Part shown: piece by piece, positions 52,001-61,662 of the stretch
Numbering within the stretch: the first letter of the stretch is position 1
Layout of the letters: each line of letters starts with the position of its first letter
Source: Lysobacter sp036697405
Lineage (GTDB): Bacteria; Pseudomonadota; Gammaproteobacteria; Xanthomonadales; Xanthomonadaceae
DNA length: 64,000 nt
NCBI RefSeq assembly: GCF_036697405.1
Contig: NZ_JBAHWA010000014.1
Coordinates: 1-64,000 of the forward strand
Direction: 5' to 3'
Notes under the pieces: model-generated
What the model was told of the DNA's origin: nothing
Database searches by the model: none
The model's input: only the letters and a program-made list of their open reading frames with translations
Position numbers and translations under genes: made by a program

Positions 52001-52456
52001 TCAGTCCATGCCCGGGCCTGCTTGGCCGCCCCAATCGCCCGGGTCCACGTCCGCGATCGACTCCGAGAAGATCCAGCGGTGCCCGCCCGGGTCGAGCGCG
52101 CTGTACTGGCGCTCGCCATAGGGATAGTCGACCGGCGGCCCGCCGGTGCGGGCACCGGAGGCCTCGACCCGGCGGTAGTGCGCGTCGACGTCGGCCACCC
52201 GCACCATCACCGCGTGCCGCGACTGCGGCGGTTGCTCATCGCAGGCCTGCGGCAGGCCGACCACGATCACCGCGCCGTCGCCCAGCACCAACTGGGCGCG
52301 GTGCTCGCCTATGCGCAGGCGCTCCTGGAATCCGAACCAGCGGCATAGCCACTGCGCCGCGGCGCGCACGTCGGGATAGGCCAGCTCCGGGATCACGCCC
52401 GCCGCCGGCATGGAGCGGTTGCCGGGCAGGGCGGTGGGGCGTTCGCGTCGTGACAT
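52001..52456 (-). CDS. VOC/glyoxalase family protein
   Basis: The 151-residue protein starts at ATG 52456 with AGGAG upstream. A PhnB/glyoxalase-like fold is indicated by PELAYPDVRAAAQWLCRWFGF, HAVMVRVADVDAHYRRVEASGA and QYSALDPGGHRWIFSESI. It converges with the SDR gene. The substrate is unknown. Confidence 0.88.
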   Translation of the reverse strand: MSRRERPTALPGNRSMPAAGVIPELAYPDVRAAAQWLCRWFGFQERLRIGEHRAQLVLGDGAVIVVGLPQACDEQPPQSRHAVMVRVADVDAHYRRVEASGARTGGPPVDYPYGERQYSALDPGGHRWIFSESIADVDPGDWGGQAGPGMD

Positions 52457-52490
52457 CGATACGGGCTCCTGATCGATCGCAGGGGCGGGC

Positions 52491-52796
52491 TCAGTCGCCA
52501 CCGCCGTCGCCACCGCCGCAATCGCCGCCACCGTCGTTGTCGCCGGCGCTGCAATCGCGATGGCCGTCGTTGCCGTTGCCGGACGAGTTCCAGTCGCTGC
52601 CGGAACCGCTCCAACTGCTGCCGCTGTCGTAGCCCGGGCCGGAACCGCTGTCGCTGGTCAAGGTCGCGTTGCGGCGCGCGCTGGTGGCGAGCAGCACCCC
52701 GACGATCAGCACCGCCAGGCCGATCAGCCAATGACTGGCCAGCGCCAGTACCGCGCCTGCGACGATCGCTGCGAATCCCATGAGCCTTTGCAGCAT
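52491..52796 (-). CDS. membrane protein with Gly/Ser/Asp-rich tail
   Basis: The 101-residue protein starts at ATG 52796 (GGAGGGG about 8 bp upstream). Two adjacent hydrophobic segments (GFAAIVAGAVLALASHWLIGLAVLIVGVLLA, about 6-37) are followed by a low-complexity tail rich in G, S, N and D with GDNDGGGDCGGGDGGGD at the end. The tail may be a metal-binding or matrix segment. No family was recognised. Confidence 0.7.
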   Translation of the reverse strand: MLQRLMGFAAIVAGAVLALASHWLIGLAVLIVGVLLATSARRNATLTSDSGSGPGYDSGSSWSGSGSDWNSSGNGNDGHRDCSAGDNDGGGDCGGGDGGGD

Positions 52797-53203
52797 CGGT
52801 GCATCCCCTCCGATCCGGCGCGGTCCGCGGTCGGGCCGCAATTGCGCGCATTGTCCACGGTTTTGCGGTCGCCGGCGGTGCCGGCCGGCGGGAGGTCGGG
52901 GCCAGGCGGTGGGGCCGGCGGAGCGGTCGCCGGAAGCCTCGGTGCGCCGCCCGGATCGCGGGATTCCGCTCCGGTATCCGCATCGGCCCGGCCGGTTTCG
53001 AAGCCGGTCCGGACCCGGCTGCCGATCGGCGCCGAAACGACTCGGCGCAAGCTCGTTGGCGGGGATAGGCAGGATCGCGTGCGGGTTCTATGCTGCTCGT
53101 GCGGACGCAGCCGGTTGTTGCGACGGCGCCCGCAAATCCCCCCACTCCTTCCACTGTCGCGCGCTGCTGCCGCTGCGCGCCGCAACGCTATACGAGTCTG
53201 CGC
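52797..53203. other. 407-bp intergenic region
   Basis: It lies between the divergent Gly-rich membrane protein and the acyltransferase gene. I see no gene or clear palindrome; it is very GC-rich, and antisense open frames over it are composition artefacts. It must contain the promoters of both genes. Confidence 0.5.
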
Positions 53204-54346
53204 ATGAGTCGCCTTCCCGGTCTGGATCTGCTGCGCGCCATCGCCATCGTCTGGGTGATGCTGTTCCACTCCTATCTGGTCGGCGGCGTGGGCGAGTTCT
53301 GGGGCGAGGTGGTCACGTACGGCTGGATGGGCGTGGACCTGTTCTTCGTGCTCAGCGGTTATCTGATCGGCGGCCAGCTGCTCAAGCCGCTGAGCCAGGG
53401 GCAACCCTTCCGGCCCGGCGACTTCTACCTGCGCCGCGCGTTCCGCGTGCTGCCGGCGTTCCTGGCGGTGCTGGCGCTGTACCTGGCTTGGCCCGGTTTC
53501 CGCGAAGCCGAAGGCATGCAACCGGTCTGGCAGTTCCTCACCTTCACCCTGAATCTGCTGATCGATTATCAGCACAACAAGGCCTTCTCGCATGCCTGGT
53601 CGCTGTGCGTGGAAGAACACTTCTACCTGGTATTCCCCTGGCTGGCCTGGTGGATGACGCGACGTCCCTCGGCGGCCAGGTTCCTGAGCGTGTGCGCCGC
53701 GGTCCTGATCGCCGGCCTGGCCCTGCGCGGCTACGTCTGGCTCTACGAAATGGCGCCGGTGCGCGGTCTGGAACATGTCGAACGCAGTTTCGGCCAGCGC
53801 TTCGTCGAGGACATCTACTACCCGACCTGGATGCGCCTGGACGGCCTGCTCTGCGGCGTGGTGCTGGCGACCGTCCAGGTCTACCGGCCGCAGCTGTGGG
53901 CCGGACTGCAGCGCCGCGCGAACGCGTTGCTGATCGCGGGCCTGGCGATCGTCGCGGTCGCCATCGCGCTGTTCGACGAGCGCACGGCCCTGCTGCCCAC
54001 GGTGATCGGCTACCCGCTGCTGTCCGTCGGCCTGGCCCTGCTGGTCGCCGCCGGCGCCAGCAGCGCGGGCTGGCTGGGCCGCTGGCGCGTACCCGGCGCC
54101 GGTTGGATCGCGCTGGCCTCCTACAGCCTGTACCTGATCCACAAGCCGGTGTTCCGCCTGGTGGAAACCCATCTGGGCGCGCAGTTGGAGGGTAGGGGCT
54201 GGCTCGCCTTCGCGGTGTACGCGATGGCGACGCTGGCGGCGGGGGCGCTGCTGCACTACGCGGTCGAGCGGCCGTTCCTGCGCTTGCGCGAGCGTTGGTC
54301 GCGGTTGCGGGCGCGCGCCGGCGCAGCGCTGCCGGCCGCCGGCTGA
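53204..54346 (+). CDS. acyltransferase 3 (OafA-type) membrane protein
   Basis: The 380-residue protein has about ten TM segments. Acyltransferase_3 landmarks are visible: LDLLRAIAIVWVMLFHSY with the catalytic His in FHS, WMGVDLFFVLSGYLIGGQLL, FYLRRAFRVLPAF, and HAWSLCVEEHFYLVFPWL. The family O-acylates surface sugars or lipids. No polysaccharide cluster is adjacent, so the target is open. Confidence 0.92.
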   Translation: MSRLPGLDLLRAIAIVWVMLFHSYLVGGVGEFWGEVVTYGWMGVDLFFVLSGYLIGGQLLKPLSQGQPFRPGDFYLRRAFRVLPAFLAVLALYLAWPGFREAEGMQPVWQFLTFTLNLLIDYQHNKAFSHAWSLCVEEHFYLVFPWLAWWMTRRPSAARFLSVCAAVLIAGLALRGYVWLYEMAPVRGLEHVERSFGQRFVEDIYYPTWMRLDGLLCGVVLATVQVYRPQLWAGLQRRANALLIAGLAIVAVAIALFDERTALLPTVIGYPLLSVGLALLVAAGASSAGWLGRWRVPGAGWIALASYSLYLIHKPVFRLVETHLGAQLEGRGWLAFAVYAMATLAAGALLHYAVERPFLRLRERWSRLRARAGAALPAAG

Positions 54347-54433
54347 TGGGCGGGTTACTGGTCTATGCTTCGGGCGCGGGTCCGAAGCCGATCCGATGCA
54401 CACAGGGGGGCGCCCGGCAGGGCGTGTAGCGCG

Positions 54434-56974
54434 ATGCGGACATCGATGAGCCGCCGCCATTGCGGCCTGCGGGAATCCTTGGTTGGCCGGTGGCGGAACC
54501 CGGCCATGCTGCTGGCGACGGCGCTGCTGCTGGCGTCGGTTGCGCTGGACGCTGGCGCGATGCGCAAGATCGACCCGGGCGAAACGCCGAAGCTCGCCTC
54601 CGACGAAGGCTTGCTGGCGCTGGCGGTCGACACGAATGCCTTCATCAGCAGCGTGCACGTGCGCAAAGCCGGGCGTGGGCCGATCGAGGGCGTGCTCAAC
54701 GGCATGGGCGGCGGGCGCAATCTGCAGCTGTACGCTCTGAAGGCGGGCGAGTACGAATGGGCAGAGCTCAACATGTACCGCGGCGACTACCGCTACCGCT
54801 ACACGATCAAGGATGCCGAGTATCGCTTCCGGGTCGAGCCCGGCAAGCTCAACTACGCCGGCGATCTGGTGCTGCGCAGCGCTGGCGTGTCGCGCACCTA
54901 CATGCATGTTTCGAACCGATCGCTGCCGGTGATCGATTGGCTGGAAGACCAGTACCCGGCGATCTACGCCGAGTACGGCCTGTCCTATGTCGGCTTTTAC
55001 CCGGACCCGTTCCCTGCCTTGTACCGCCGTGCGCGCGCCGGCAACGCCGAGCCGCCCGCCAAACTCAACGCCGGCCGCGAACCGCCCAAACCCGGAACCT
55101 TGCCGATCCCGGCCGAGCAGATGTGGCGGCCCAACCGGGTGGTCGACGTCGCGCTCAATCCCGCCGGGACCCTGCTGGCTGAAGTGGTGCGCGAAAGCGA
55201 GAACCGTTATGGCCTGGAACTGATCGATCTGGTGGCCGGCAGCGCCCAGCGCTTGACGACGCGCAGGGACGCCATCGATTCGCTGCTGTGGGAAAGCGAC
55301 GGCATCCTGATGGCCGGCGACGGCGCCGGCCACTATTCGGTGATCCGGGTAGGACAGGCGCAAGGCGGAAAGCGCGTCGCGCAGGTGTTGTCGATGGACG
55401 GCAAGGGCGAGATCGTCAACCTGCTGCCCAAGGAACCCGGCGTGATCCTGTTCGAAGGCTACGACAGCCGCGGCACCCTGGTCGTGCATCGCGTCGATCT
55501 GACCGTCGGCGATCGCGACGTGCGCGGCTTCGTGACGGCGCCCACGCGCGATCGCCTCAACAAGGGCGTGAGCAACGATCTGGGCTGGTATGCCGACGGC
55601 GAGGGTCGCCTGCGCGCGGCGATCGTCAAGCGCGAGGATCGAATAGTCCTGCTGCACGGCAATGTCGGCCAGTACCAGGAGGTGCTGGAACTGGACAAGG
55701 AGGACGGCTTCCAGCCCTTGGCGCTGTCCTTCGACGGCGACCTGATCTACGGCCTCAGCGACGAAGGGCGCGATCAGCGCGATCTGGTGGTGTTCGATCC
55801 GGCGAGCAAGAAGATCGCGCGCACGCTGTTCAGCAAGCCGGGCGTGGACGTGGTGTCGCCGGTCCTGGACCATCGCCGCGAACCGGTGGCGGTGCGCTAT
55901 TACCAGTCGGGCCGCCTGGTTACCGAGTACTTCGACGAGAAGGACCGCACGCTGGGCGCGACCCTGCAGGCGGCCTATCCCGGCCGCACCGTCGCGGTGA
56001 TCGACCGTAGCCTCGATGGCAAACAGCTGATCCTGTGGGTCGATGGCAGCGACCGTCCGCCGCAGATCTATCACATGGATATCGTGGCCAAGCGCGCTTC
56101 GCTGATCGACGAGGTGGCGCCATGGCTGGCCGAGAAGCGCTATGCGCCGGCCAAGGTGCTGTCGGTAAAGGGCAGCGACGGCCTGGCGATCGAAGCCTTC
56201 CTGACCCTGCCGGAAGCGGCGGGCAAGCGACCGCTGGTGGTGCTGCCGCATGGCGGACCGATCGGGGTGGGCGATCGGCTGCACTTCAATCATGAAGTGC
56301 AGTATCTGGCTTCGCTGGGCTATGCCGTGCTGCAGGTGAACTTTCGCGGTTCCGACGGCTACGGCAAGGCCTTCCGCGAAGCGGGCCATCGCAACTACGG
56401 CAAATTGATCGAGGACGATATCGATGCGGCGGTGCGCAGCGCGATCGCGTCCTATCCGATCGACGGGGAGCGTCTGTGCGCGGTCGGCACCAGCTACGGC
56501 GGCTACTCCAGCCTGGTCTCGGCCATGCGTTGGCAGGAGCGGTTCCGCTGCGTGGTATCGATCTCGGGCGTCAGCGACCGCGCCTTGTTCTTTACCGCCA
56601 GCGACAGCGCACGCTCGGCCCAGACCCGCGCGCTGATGGAGCGCATCATCGGCGACCCGCGCAAGGATCTGGCCGAGATGGAGGCCACGTCGCCCCTGTA
56701 CAATCTCGACAAGCTCAAGCTGCCGATCATGCTGGTCCACGGCCGCGAGGATCTGCGCGTCGACTTCGAACACACCCGTCGCCTGGTACGCATGCTCAAT
56801 CTGGCCGGGCGGCCGCCGGTGGTGCTCGCGTTCCCGGGCGAAGGCCACAGCTTTGCCCAGCCGCTGGCCTTGGAAATGACCTGGTCGGGCATCGCGGGGT
56901 TCCTGCGCGAACATCTCGATCGCCCCCAGGCCGGAGCGACGACGGCTGCCGGGGGCGGCGCCACGACGCCTTGA
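54434..56974 (+). CDS. exported S9 family peptidase (prolyl oligopeptidase class)
   Basis: It encodes about 846 residues. The N-terminal signal-like region (MLLATALLLASVALDAGA) follows a basic extension; ATG 54434 was chosen, but 54446 or 54506 are possible. A beta-propeller spans about 50-590 and the catalytic hydrolase domain about 600-830, with PHGGP, GTSYGGYSSLV (Ser), HGREDLRVDFEHT (Asp) and PGEGHSFAQP (His). It is related to acylaminoacyl/dipeptidyl peptidases. The Gly/Thr-rich end is low complexity. Confidence 0.9.
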   Translation: MRTSMSRRHCGLRESLVGRWRNPAMLLATALLLASVALDAGAMRKIDPGETPKLASDEGLLALAVDTNAFISSVHVRKAGRGPIEGVLNGMGGGRNLQLYALKAGEYEWAELNMYRGDYRYRYTIKDAEYRFRVEPGKLNYAGDLVLRSAGVSRTYMHVSNRSLPVIDWLEDQYPAIYAEYGLSYVGFYPDPFPALYRRARAGNAEPPAKLNAGREPPKPGTLPIPAEQMWRPNRVVDVALNPAGTLLAEVVRESENRYGLELIDLVAGSAQRLTTRRDAIDSLLWESDGILMAGDGAGHYSVIRVGQAQGGKRVAQVLSMDGKGEIVNLLPKEPGVILFEGYDSRGTLVVHRVDLTVGDRDVRGFVTAPTRDRLNKGVSNDLGWYADGEGRLRAAIVKREDRIVLLHGNVGQYQEVLELDKEDGFQPLALSFDGDLIYGLSDEGRDQRDLVVFDPASKKIARTLFSKPGVDVVSPVLDHRREPVAVRYYQSGRLVTEYFDEKDRTLGATLQAAYPGRTVAVIDRSLDGKQLILWVDGSDRPPQIYHMDIVAKRASLIDEVAPWLAEKRYAPAKVLSVKGSDGLAIEAFLTLPEAAGKRPLVVLPHGGPIGVGDRLHFNHEVQYLASLGYAVLQVNFRGSDGYGKAFREAGHRNYGKLIEDDIDAAVRSAIASYPIDGERLCAVGTSYGGYSSLVSAMRWQERFRCVVSISGVSDRALFFTASDSARSAQTRALMERIIGDPRKDLAEMEATSPLYNLDKLKLPIMLVHGREDLRVDFEHTRRLVRMLNLAGRPPVVLAFPGEGHSFAQPLALEMTWSGIAGFLREHLDRPQAGATTAAGGGATTP

Positions 56975-57161
56975 GGACGCCAAGCCGCGTCCATGTGCAA
57001 ATCCTTGACGAGGCCCGCGAGCCGGTCTTCGCCTTGACCTGCCAGGCGTTGCGAGCAGCCGCCAGTCCGCTTTGCCGGCCTTCTGTTTCCGTCGTGCGGC
57101 GATCGAAACTTGCTGGTTCGCGGTTAGAGTTCGATATCGCCGATTCCTCAGGAACTTCTGC

Positions 57162-58019
57162 ATGCGTGTGCTGTTCGTTGCGACTGTCTGGCTCCTGATG
57201 CACGGCCTTCATGCGCCCGCGTGGGCCGCGGAGCCCGCGGCCGCCGTCGAAGCGGTGCCGGCGCACCGCAGCTTCACGATGGAAGCCTCCGCAACGAAGG
57301 AAACGCGGCACATCAACGTCTATACCCCGCCGGGCTACGACGCGGCCAAGGGCACGCGCTACCCGGTGCTGTACATGCCCGACGGCGGCTTGCAGGAGGA
57401 TTTCCCGCACGTGGCCAGCGATGTCGACGCGGCGATCCGGGCCGGGGAGATGCGGCCGGTGCTGGTGGTCGGCATCGAGAACACGCAGCGCCGGCGCGAT
57501 ATGACCGGGCCGACCGAGTTCGCCGAGGATCGCAAGATCGCACCGGTGGTGGGCGGGTCGGCGCAATTCCGCGCTTTCATCGCCGACGAGCTGATGCCCG
57601 CGATCGGCAAGCGTTATCGGGCCGGCGACGAAACCGCGATCATCGGCGAGTCCCTGGCCGGGCTGTTCGTGGTCGAGACCTTCTTCGAGCAGCCCGGGCT
57701 GTTCGATGTCTACATCGCGATGAGTCCCAGCCTGTGGTGGAACCAGGACGCGCTGGTGCGCGGCGCCGAGACGCGTTTGAAGGCGGGCGGCTTCGGGCCG
57801 CGGAGCCTGTTCCTGTCCTCGGCCGACGAGGACAACATCGCGCCGCAGACGGCGCGGCTGGCCGATGCGCTGCGCGCGGCGGCGCCGGCCGGGCTGAGCT
57901 GGCGTTACGATCCGCGACCGGACCTGTCGCACGGCACCATCTATCGGGCGCTGTCGCCGCGGTTGCTGCGCGATGCGTTTCCGCCGCAGACCGCCGCGGG
58001 TTCGCGGCAGGCCAAGTGA
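57162..58019 (+). CDS. exported esterase (IroE/esterase D-like alpha/beta hydrolase)
   Basis: The 285-residue protein has a signal peptide (residues 1-22, APAWA-A). The fold shows INVYTPPGYDAAKGTRYPVLYMPDGG, nucleophile in IGESLAGLFVVETF (Ser near 164), AMSPSLWWNQD and the catalytic His in LSHGTIYRALSP. Relatives hydrolyse siderophores or simple esters. It lies 7 bp upstream of the next gene, so they are probably cotranscribed. AGGA supports ATG 57162. Confidence 0.88.
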   Translation: MRVLFVATVWLLMHGLHAPAWAAEPAAAVEAVPAHRSFTMEASATKETRHINVYTPPGYDAAKGTRYPVLYMPDGGLQEDFPHVASDVDAAIRAGEMRPVLVVGIENTQRRRDMTGPTEFAEDRKIAPVVGGSAQFRAFIADELMPAIGKRYRAGDETAIIGESLAGLFVVETFFEQPGLFDVYIAMSPSLWWNQDALVRGAETRLKAGGFGPRSLFLSSADEDNIAPQTARLADALRAAAPAGLSWRYDPRPDLSHGTIYRALSPRLLRDAFPPQTAAGSRQAK

Positions 58020-58026
58020 GATTGGA

Positions 58027-58743
58027 ATGAGATATCCGCGCGTACCGATCGGTTTGGGCCTGGCGGGCTTGCTCTGTGCCGCAGCGAATGCGGGCGCGCC
58101 CGCGAAACCCGCGGCCTCGGCGACGGTGCTGCCCTTGAGCGCGAAGGTCGAGGGCCTGGGCTACGCCGAACTCAGCGCGCGCTGGTGGCGCTGGACCGAC
58201 CGGTTTCCGGGCGGGATGGAGCCTTATCGCGATCCCGACGGGCGCTGGTGCGCACTCGCCCAGTCCGGGCCGGTGTGGTTCCTGGCCGGGACCGACGGCA
58301 GCGCGAACCTCAAGCGGCGTTGCTCGGTGCCGATCGGCAAGCACGTGTTCCTGCCCATCATCAATCTGTACCAGCGCACCCGCTATCGGATTCCGGCCGC
58401 GCGGCGCGCCGCGGAATGCCGGTCCCTGCTGGACGGGCTGGCCTCGAGCAACGACGCGCTGCGCAGTGCGGTGGTGCTGATCGACGGGGTAAGGGTGGCC
58501 GATCCCAAGCGCTATCGGGTGCGCACCGAGCGTTGTTTCGATGCGTTCGGCGACGAGGACGGCGACGCCGCGGTGATCGCGGCCAGCGACGGTTACTGGT
58601 TGCTGTTGCCGCCGCTGAAGCCGGGCCGGCACAGCCTGGTGGTGGGCGCGAACTACGGGCGCGGCGCCGCGGACGACGACGGCTACGGCAACATGGTGCA
58701 GAACTTCGAGTACGTGCTGGACGTCGGCGGCCCGACCTACTGA
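58027..58743 (+). CDS. exported protein of unknown function
   Basis: The 238-residue protein has a signal peptide (residues 1-26, ANAGA). The mature part has LGYAELSARWWRWTDRFPGG, RRCSVPIGKHVFLPIINLYQRT, DGYWLLLPPLKPGRHSLVVGANYG and FEYVLDVGGPTY. The block WW.W....P.G..P..D..G..C....G.VWFL is known from uncharacterised periplasmic proteins. It sits 7 bp behind the esterase gene. Confidence 0.75.
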   Translation: MRYPRVPIGLGLAGLLCAAANAGAPAKPAASATVLPLSAKVEGLGYAELSARWWRWTDRFPGGMEPYRDPDGRWCALAQSGPVWFLAGTDGSANLKRRCSVPIGKHVFLPIINLYQRTRYRIPAARRAAECRSLLDGLASSNDALRSAVVLIDGVRVADPKRYRVRTERCFDAFGDEDGDAAVIAASDGYWLLLPPLKPGRHSLVVGANYGRGAADDDGYGNMVQNFEYVLDVGGPTY

Positions 58744-58782
58744 GGCCCGCCGTCGCGCCGGCGTTGCCCGGCGCCGCCTGGA

Positions 58783-60066
58783 CTATTCGCGCTTCTGCGC
58801 CGCGATGCTGCGTGCGCAGGCCGCCGCCCGGTCCGTCAACAACTCGCGTTCGCGCGCGTTGCGGGTAAGCGAGGCTGCGCGCTTGAACTCGACGTGGGCC
58901 TCGCCGTAGCGGCCGAGCTTGGCCAGGAAGTCGCCGCGCACGCTGGGCAGCAGGTGGTAGTTCTTCATCGACGGTTCGTCGACCAGGGTATCGGCCAGTT
59001 CCAGGCCGGCGGCCGGGCCGAAGGCCATGGCCAGGGCGACCGCGCGGTTGAGTTCGACCACGGGCGAGGGCGCCAGCTGGGCCAGGGCGTCGTAGAGCGC
59101 GGCGATACGCGCCCAGTCGGTTTCGTCGGCGCTGCGCGCACGCGCGTGGCAGGCGGCGATCGCGGCCTGCAGCGCGTAGGGCCCGCGCGCGCCGCCGAGT
59201 TTTTCGGCGCGCTCCAGCGCGGTCAGGCCGCGGCGGATCAGGACCTGGTCCCAGCGCGCGCGGTCCTGGTCCAGCAGCAGCACCGGTACGCCGTCTGGGT
59301 CGACGCGGGCGCGCGAGCGCGAGGCCTGGATTTCCATCAGTGCGGCCAGGCCGTGCACCTCGGGTTCGCGCGGCACCAGTTCGGCGACAATGCGGCCCAG
59401 GCGCAGGGCTTCGTCGCACAGCGCCGGGCGCATCCAGTCGTCGCCGGCGGTGGCCGAATAGCCTTCGTTGAAGATCAGGTAGATCACCGCCAGCACCGAG
59501 GCCAGGCGTTCGGCCAGTTCGTCGCCGCGCGGCACTTCGAAGGGCACGCGGGCTTCGGCCAGGGTGCGCTTGGCGCGCACGATGCGCTGGGCCACGGTCG
59601 GTTCGGGGACCAGGTAGGCGCGCGCGATCTCGTCGGTGGTCAGGCCGCCGAGCAGGCGCAGGGTCAGGGCGACCCGCGCTTCGGTCGACAGCACCGGGTG
59701 GCAGGCGGTGAACACCAGTCGCAGCAGGTCGTCGCCGATGTCGTCGTCGATGGCCGCCTCGAACGCGGCCTCGGCGTCGTCCTGCCAATCCTCCAGTTCG
59801 TAGCCCAGTTCCTCGTACTTGCGCTGCTGCAGCTTGCTGCGGCGCAGGCGGTCGATGGCGCGGTGCTTGGCGGTGGCCATCAGCCAGGCGCCCGGGTTGT
59901 CGGGCACGCCGGTCTCGGGCCAGCGCTCCAATGCCGCGACCAGGGCGTCCTGGGCCAGTTCCTCGGCCAGGCCGACATCGCGCACCATGCGCGCCAGGCC
60001 GGCGATCAGGCGCGGCGATTCGATCCGCCAGACGGCGTCGATGGCACGGTGGGCGTCTTGGGTCAT
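58783..60066 (-). CDS. ECF42-group RNA polymerase sigma factor
   Basis: The 427-residue protein has sigma-70 region 2 (residues 15-80: LARMVRDVGLAEELAQDALVAALERWPETGVPDNPGAWLMATAKHRAIDRLRR) and region 4 (130-190: LTLRLLGGLTTDEIARAYLVPEPTVAQRIVRAKRTL). A long C-terminal helical (TPR-like, DUF6596) extension of over 200 residues follows, with FNEGYSATAGDDWMRPALCDEALRLGRIV. This extension, the lack of an anti-sigma gene and the neighbouring YciI genes define ECF42. It is last in a six-gene minus-strand cluster. Confidence 0.93.
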   Translation of the reverse strand: MTQDAHRAIDAVWRIESPRLIAGLARMVRDVGLAEELAQDALVAALERWPETGVPDNPGAWLMATAKHRAIDRLRRSKLQQRKYEELGYELEDWQDDAEAAFEAAIDDDIGDDLLRLVFTACHPVLSTEARVALTLRLLGGLTTDEIARAYLVPEPTVAQRIVRAKRTLAEARVPFEVPRGDELAERLASVLAVIYLIFNEGYSATAGDDWMRPALCDEALRLGRIVAELVPREPEVHGLAALMEIQASRSRARVDPDGVPVLLLDQDRARWDQVLIRRGLTALERAEKLGGARGPYALQAAIAACHARARSADETDWARIAALYDALAQLAPSPVVELNRAVALAMAFGPAAGLELADTLVDEPSMKNYHLLPSVRGDFLAKLGRYGEAHVEFKRAASLTRNARERELLTDRAAACARSIAAQKRE

Positions 60067-60091
60067 CGGATGCGGCCGTCGGTTCTTGGGG

Positions 60092-60616
60092 CTATTTTTC
60101 GGACAGGGTCTTGAGCGCGGCCAGGCCGGTCTCGAAGTCGCGTCCGATCATACGGTCCATGTCGACGAAAACGCCCATGAGTTTGGTCATGTAGGCGGCC
60201 GGGCCCTGCATCGACCAGGTCACCCGGGTGCCGTCGGCCTGCGCGACGGCAGTGAACTCGGCGAGATTGCGGCTGACGAAGGGCTTGCTGAAATCGAGCT
60301 CGATGGTGGTGCGGTCCGGGCGGGCATCGGTGATCCGCATGCGTCCGGTGCCGGCCTTGCCTTCGGCTTCCCAGGCATAGGTCGCGCCGAGGCCGCTGGG
60401 GGCGCCGCCGATGTCGCGCCGCATCGCCGGATCGAGCTTTTCGTAAGGCGACCAGTCGCGCCAGCGATGGAAGTCGTTGACGTGGGCGAGGATCTTCTCG
60501 GCCGGGGCCTGGATCAGCAGGCTGCGTTCGATCCGCAGAGTGTCGGGGCGCGTCGCGGCGTAGATCAGCACGGCGACGACGAGCAGGCCGAGCAGGGACA
60601 GGATGATGGCGAGCAT
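60092..60616 (-). CDS. SRPBCC/polyketide-cyclase-like protein
   Basis: The 174-residue protein has an N-terminal hydrophobic segment (residues 1-20) followed by a START-like helix-grip domain (RIERSLLIQAPAEKILAHVNDFHRWRDWSPYEKLDPAM, then VTWSMQGPAAYMTKLMGVFVDMDRMIGRDFETGLAALK). Such proteins bind hydrophobic ligands. It is embedded between YciI and the sigma gene (25 bp upstream of the sigma start). Confidence 0.88.
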   Translation of the reverse strand: MLAIILSLLGLLVVAVLIYAATRPDTLRIERSLLIQAPAEKILAHVNDFHRWRDWSPYEKLDPAMRRDIGGAPSGLGATYAWEAEGKAGTGRMRITDARPDRTTIELDFSKPFVSRNLAEFTAVAQADGTRVTWSMQGPAAYMTKLMGVFVDMDRMIGRDFETGLAALKTLSEK

Positions 60617-60631
60617 GTGGGCGGGTTCCGA

Positions 60632-61054
60632 TTAATTGCGCTGGCCGATGTCGTTCTGCAGGTCGCGCAAACCGCTCGCGGCTTGCTGGACATCGGCGGG
60701 GAAGTCGTCGAATTCCTGGACCTGGCGGATCTCGATGACCTCGTTCTCCGCGGCCGGGCAACGCGAGGCCCAGGCGATCGCTTCGTCCCTGGAGGCGACC
60801 TCGATCATCCAGTAGCCGCCCAGCACTTCCTTGGCTTCGCTGAAAGGACCGTCGGTGACCTTGGGCTTGCCGCCGGGGAAGGACACGCGCGCGCCCATCG
60901 AGGGCGGGTGCAGGCCGTCCAGCGAGATCAGCACGCCGGCCTGCTGCAGGTCTTCGTTGTACTTCATCATCGCCGCGACGCGGTCGGCGGGCGGCATCGT
61001 GCCGGGCTCGGCCTGTTCGTAGCCGTGGGGAATCATCAGCATCATGAAGCGCAT
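60632..61054 (-). CDS. YciI/DGPF family protein
   Basis: The 140-residue protein begins MRFMMLMIPHGYEQAEPG and has the DGPF-type signature VTDGPFSEAKEVLGGYWMIEV with RCPAAENEVIEIRQVQEF. DGPF proteins are the standard partners of ECF42 sigma factors. Their biochemical function is unknown; the fold is a ferredoxin-like dimeric barrel. Start ATG 61054. Confidence 0.93.
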   Translation of the reverse strand: MRFMMLMIPHGYEQAEPGTMPPADRVAAMMKYNEDLQQAGVLISLDGLHPPSMGARVSFPGGKPKVTDGPFSEAKEVLGGYWMIEVASRDEAIAWASRCPAAENEVIEIRQVQEFDDFPADVQQAASGLRDLQNDIGQRN

Positions 61055-61227
61055 GGTGCGTCTCCTGTGGTGGCGCAAAGATTTGGGGCGGCGGCGGGCG
61101 CGGCGAGGCTCGCCGCGGGTGGCTTGGCAGGGAGGGGCGCTGCGTCGCGCCGACTACGATCGCCGCGGCCGGGTGCCCGCGGCGTGAGCGCGGGAGCGCG
61201 GCTCCCGCGCGGCTACGCAACTCGCGC

Positions 61228-61647
61228 TCAGGCGCTCTTTTCGAAGTTGATCATCCACGCAACGCCGTAAGCGTCGGTCACGCAGCCGAAGCGCTCGGCC
61301 CAGAAGGTCTGCGCCAGCGGCATGGTGACTTTGCCGCCTTCGGCCAGGCCCTGGAAGATGCGTTCGGCATCGGCGGCGGAGTCGACGTTGAGCGAAATCG
61401 ATATGCCCTGGACGCCTTGGTAGGGGTAGTGGGCGCCGGCGTCGGAGGCCATCAGCACCCAGTCCTTGGCGGCCAGGCGCACGTGCATGACCCGGTTCTT
61501 GGCTTCGGCCGACAAATCGTCGCAGCTGCCGTCGGGGGCTTCGCCGTAACGCAGCAGCAGTTCGATCTTGCCGCCGAGCAGTTCGGCGTAGCGCAGGAAC
61601 GCGGCTTCGGCGTTGCCGTCGTAGGTGAGGTAAGGGGCGAGGTACAT
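61228..61647 (-). CDS. VOC family protein (PhnB-like)
   Basis: The 139-residue protein starts MYLAPYLTYDGNAEAAFLRYAELLGGKIELLL and continues with VMHVRLAAKDWVLMASD, ISISLNVDSAADAERIFQGLAEGGKVTMPLAQTFWAERFGCVTDAYGVAWMINFEK, the PhnB-type pattern. It starts 15 bp after the YciI gene upstream of it and so is in the ECF42 operon. Confidence 0.92.
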   Translation of the reverse strand: MYLAPYLTYDGNAEAAFLRYAELLGGKIELLLRYGEAPDGSCDDLSAEAKNRVMHVRLAAKDWVLMASDAGAHYPYQGVQGISISLNVDSAADAERIFQGLAEGGKVTMPLAQTFWAERFGCVTDAYGVAWMINFEKSA

Positions 61648-61662
61648 GGGGAAACTCCTGTG

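Noticed and set aside
52724..57163. 1479-codon antisense open frame over the acyltransferase and S9 peptidase genes
   Set aside because: Same type of composition artefact; no domain-like blocks, no ribosome site, and it crosses several real genes.
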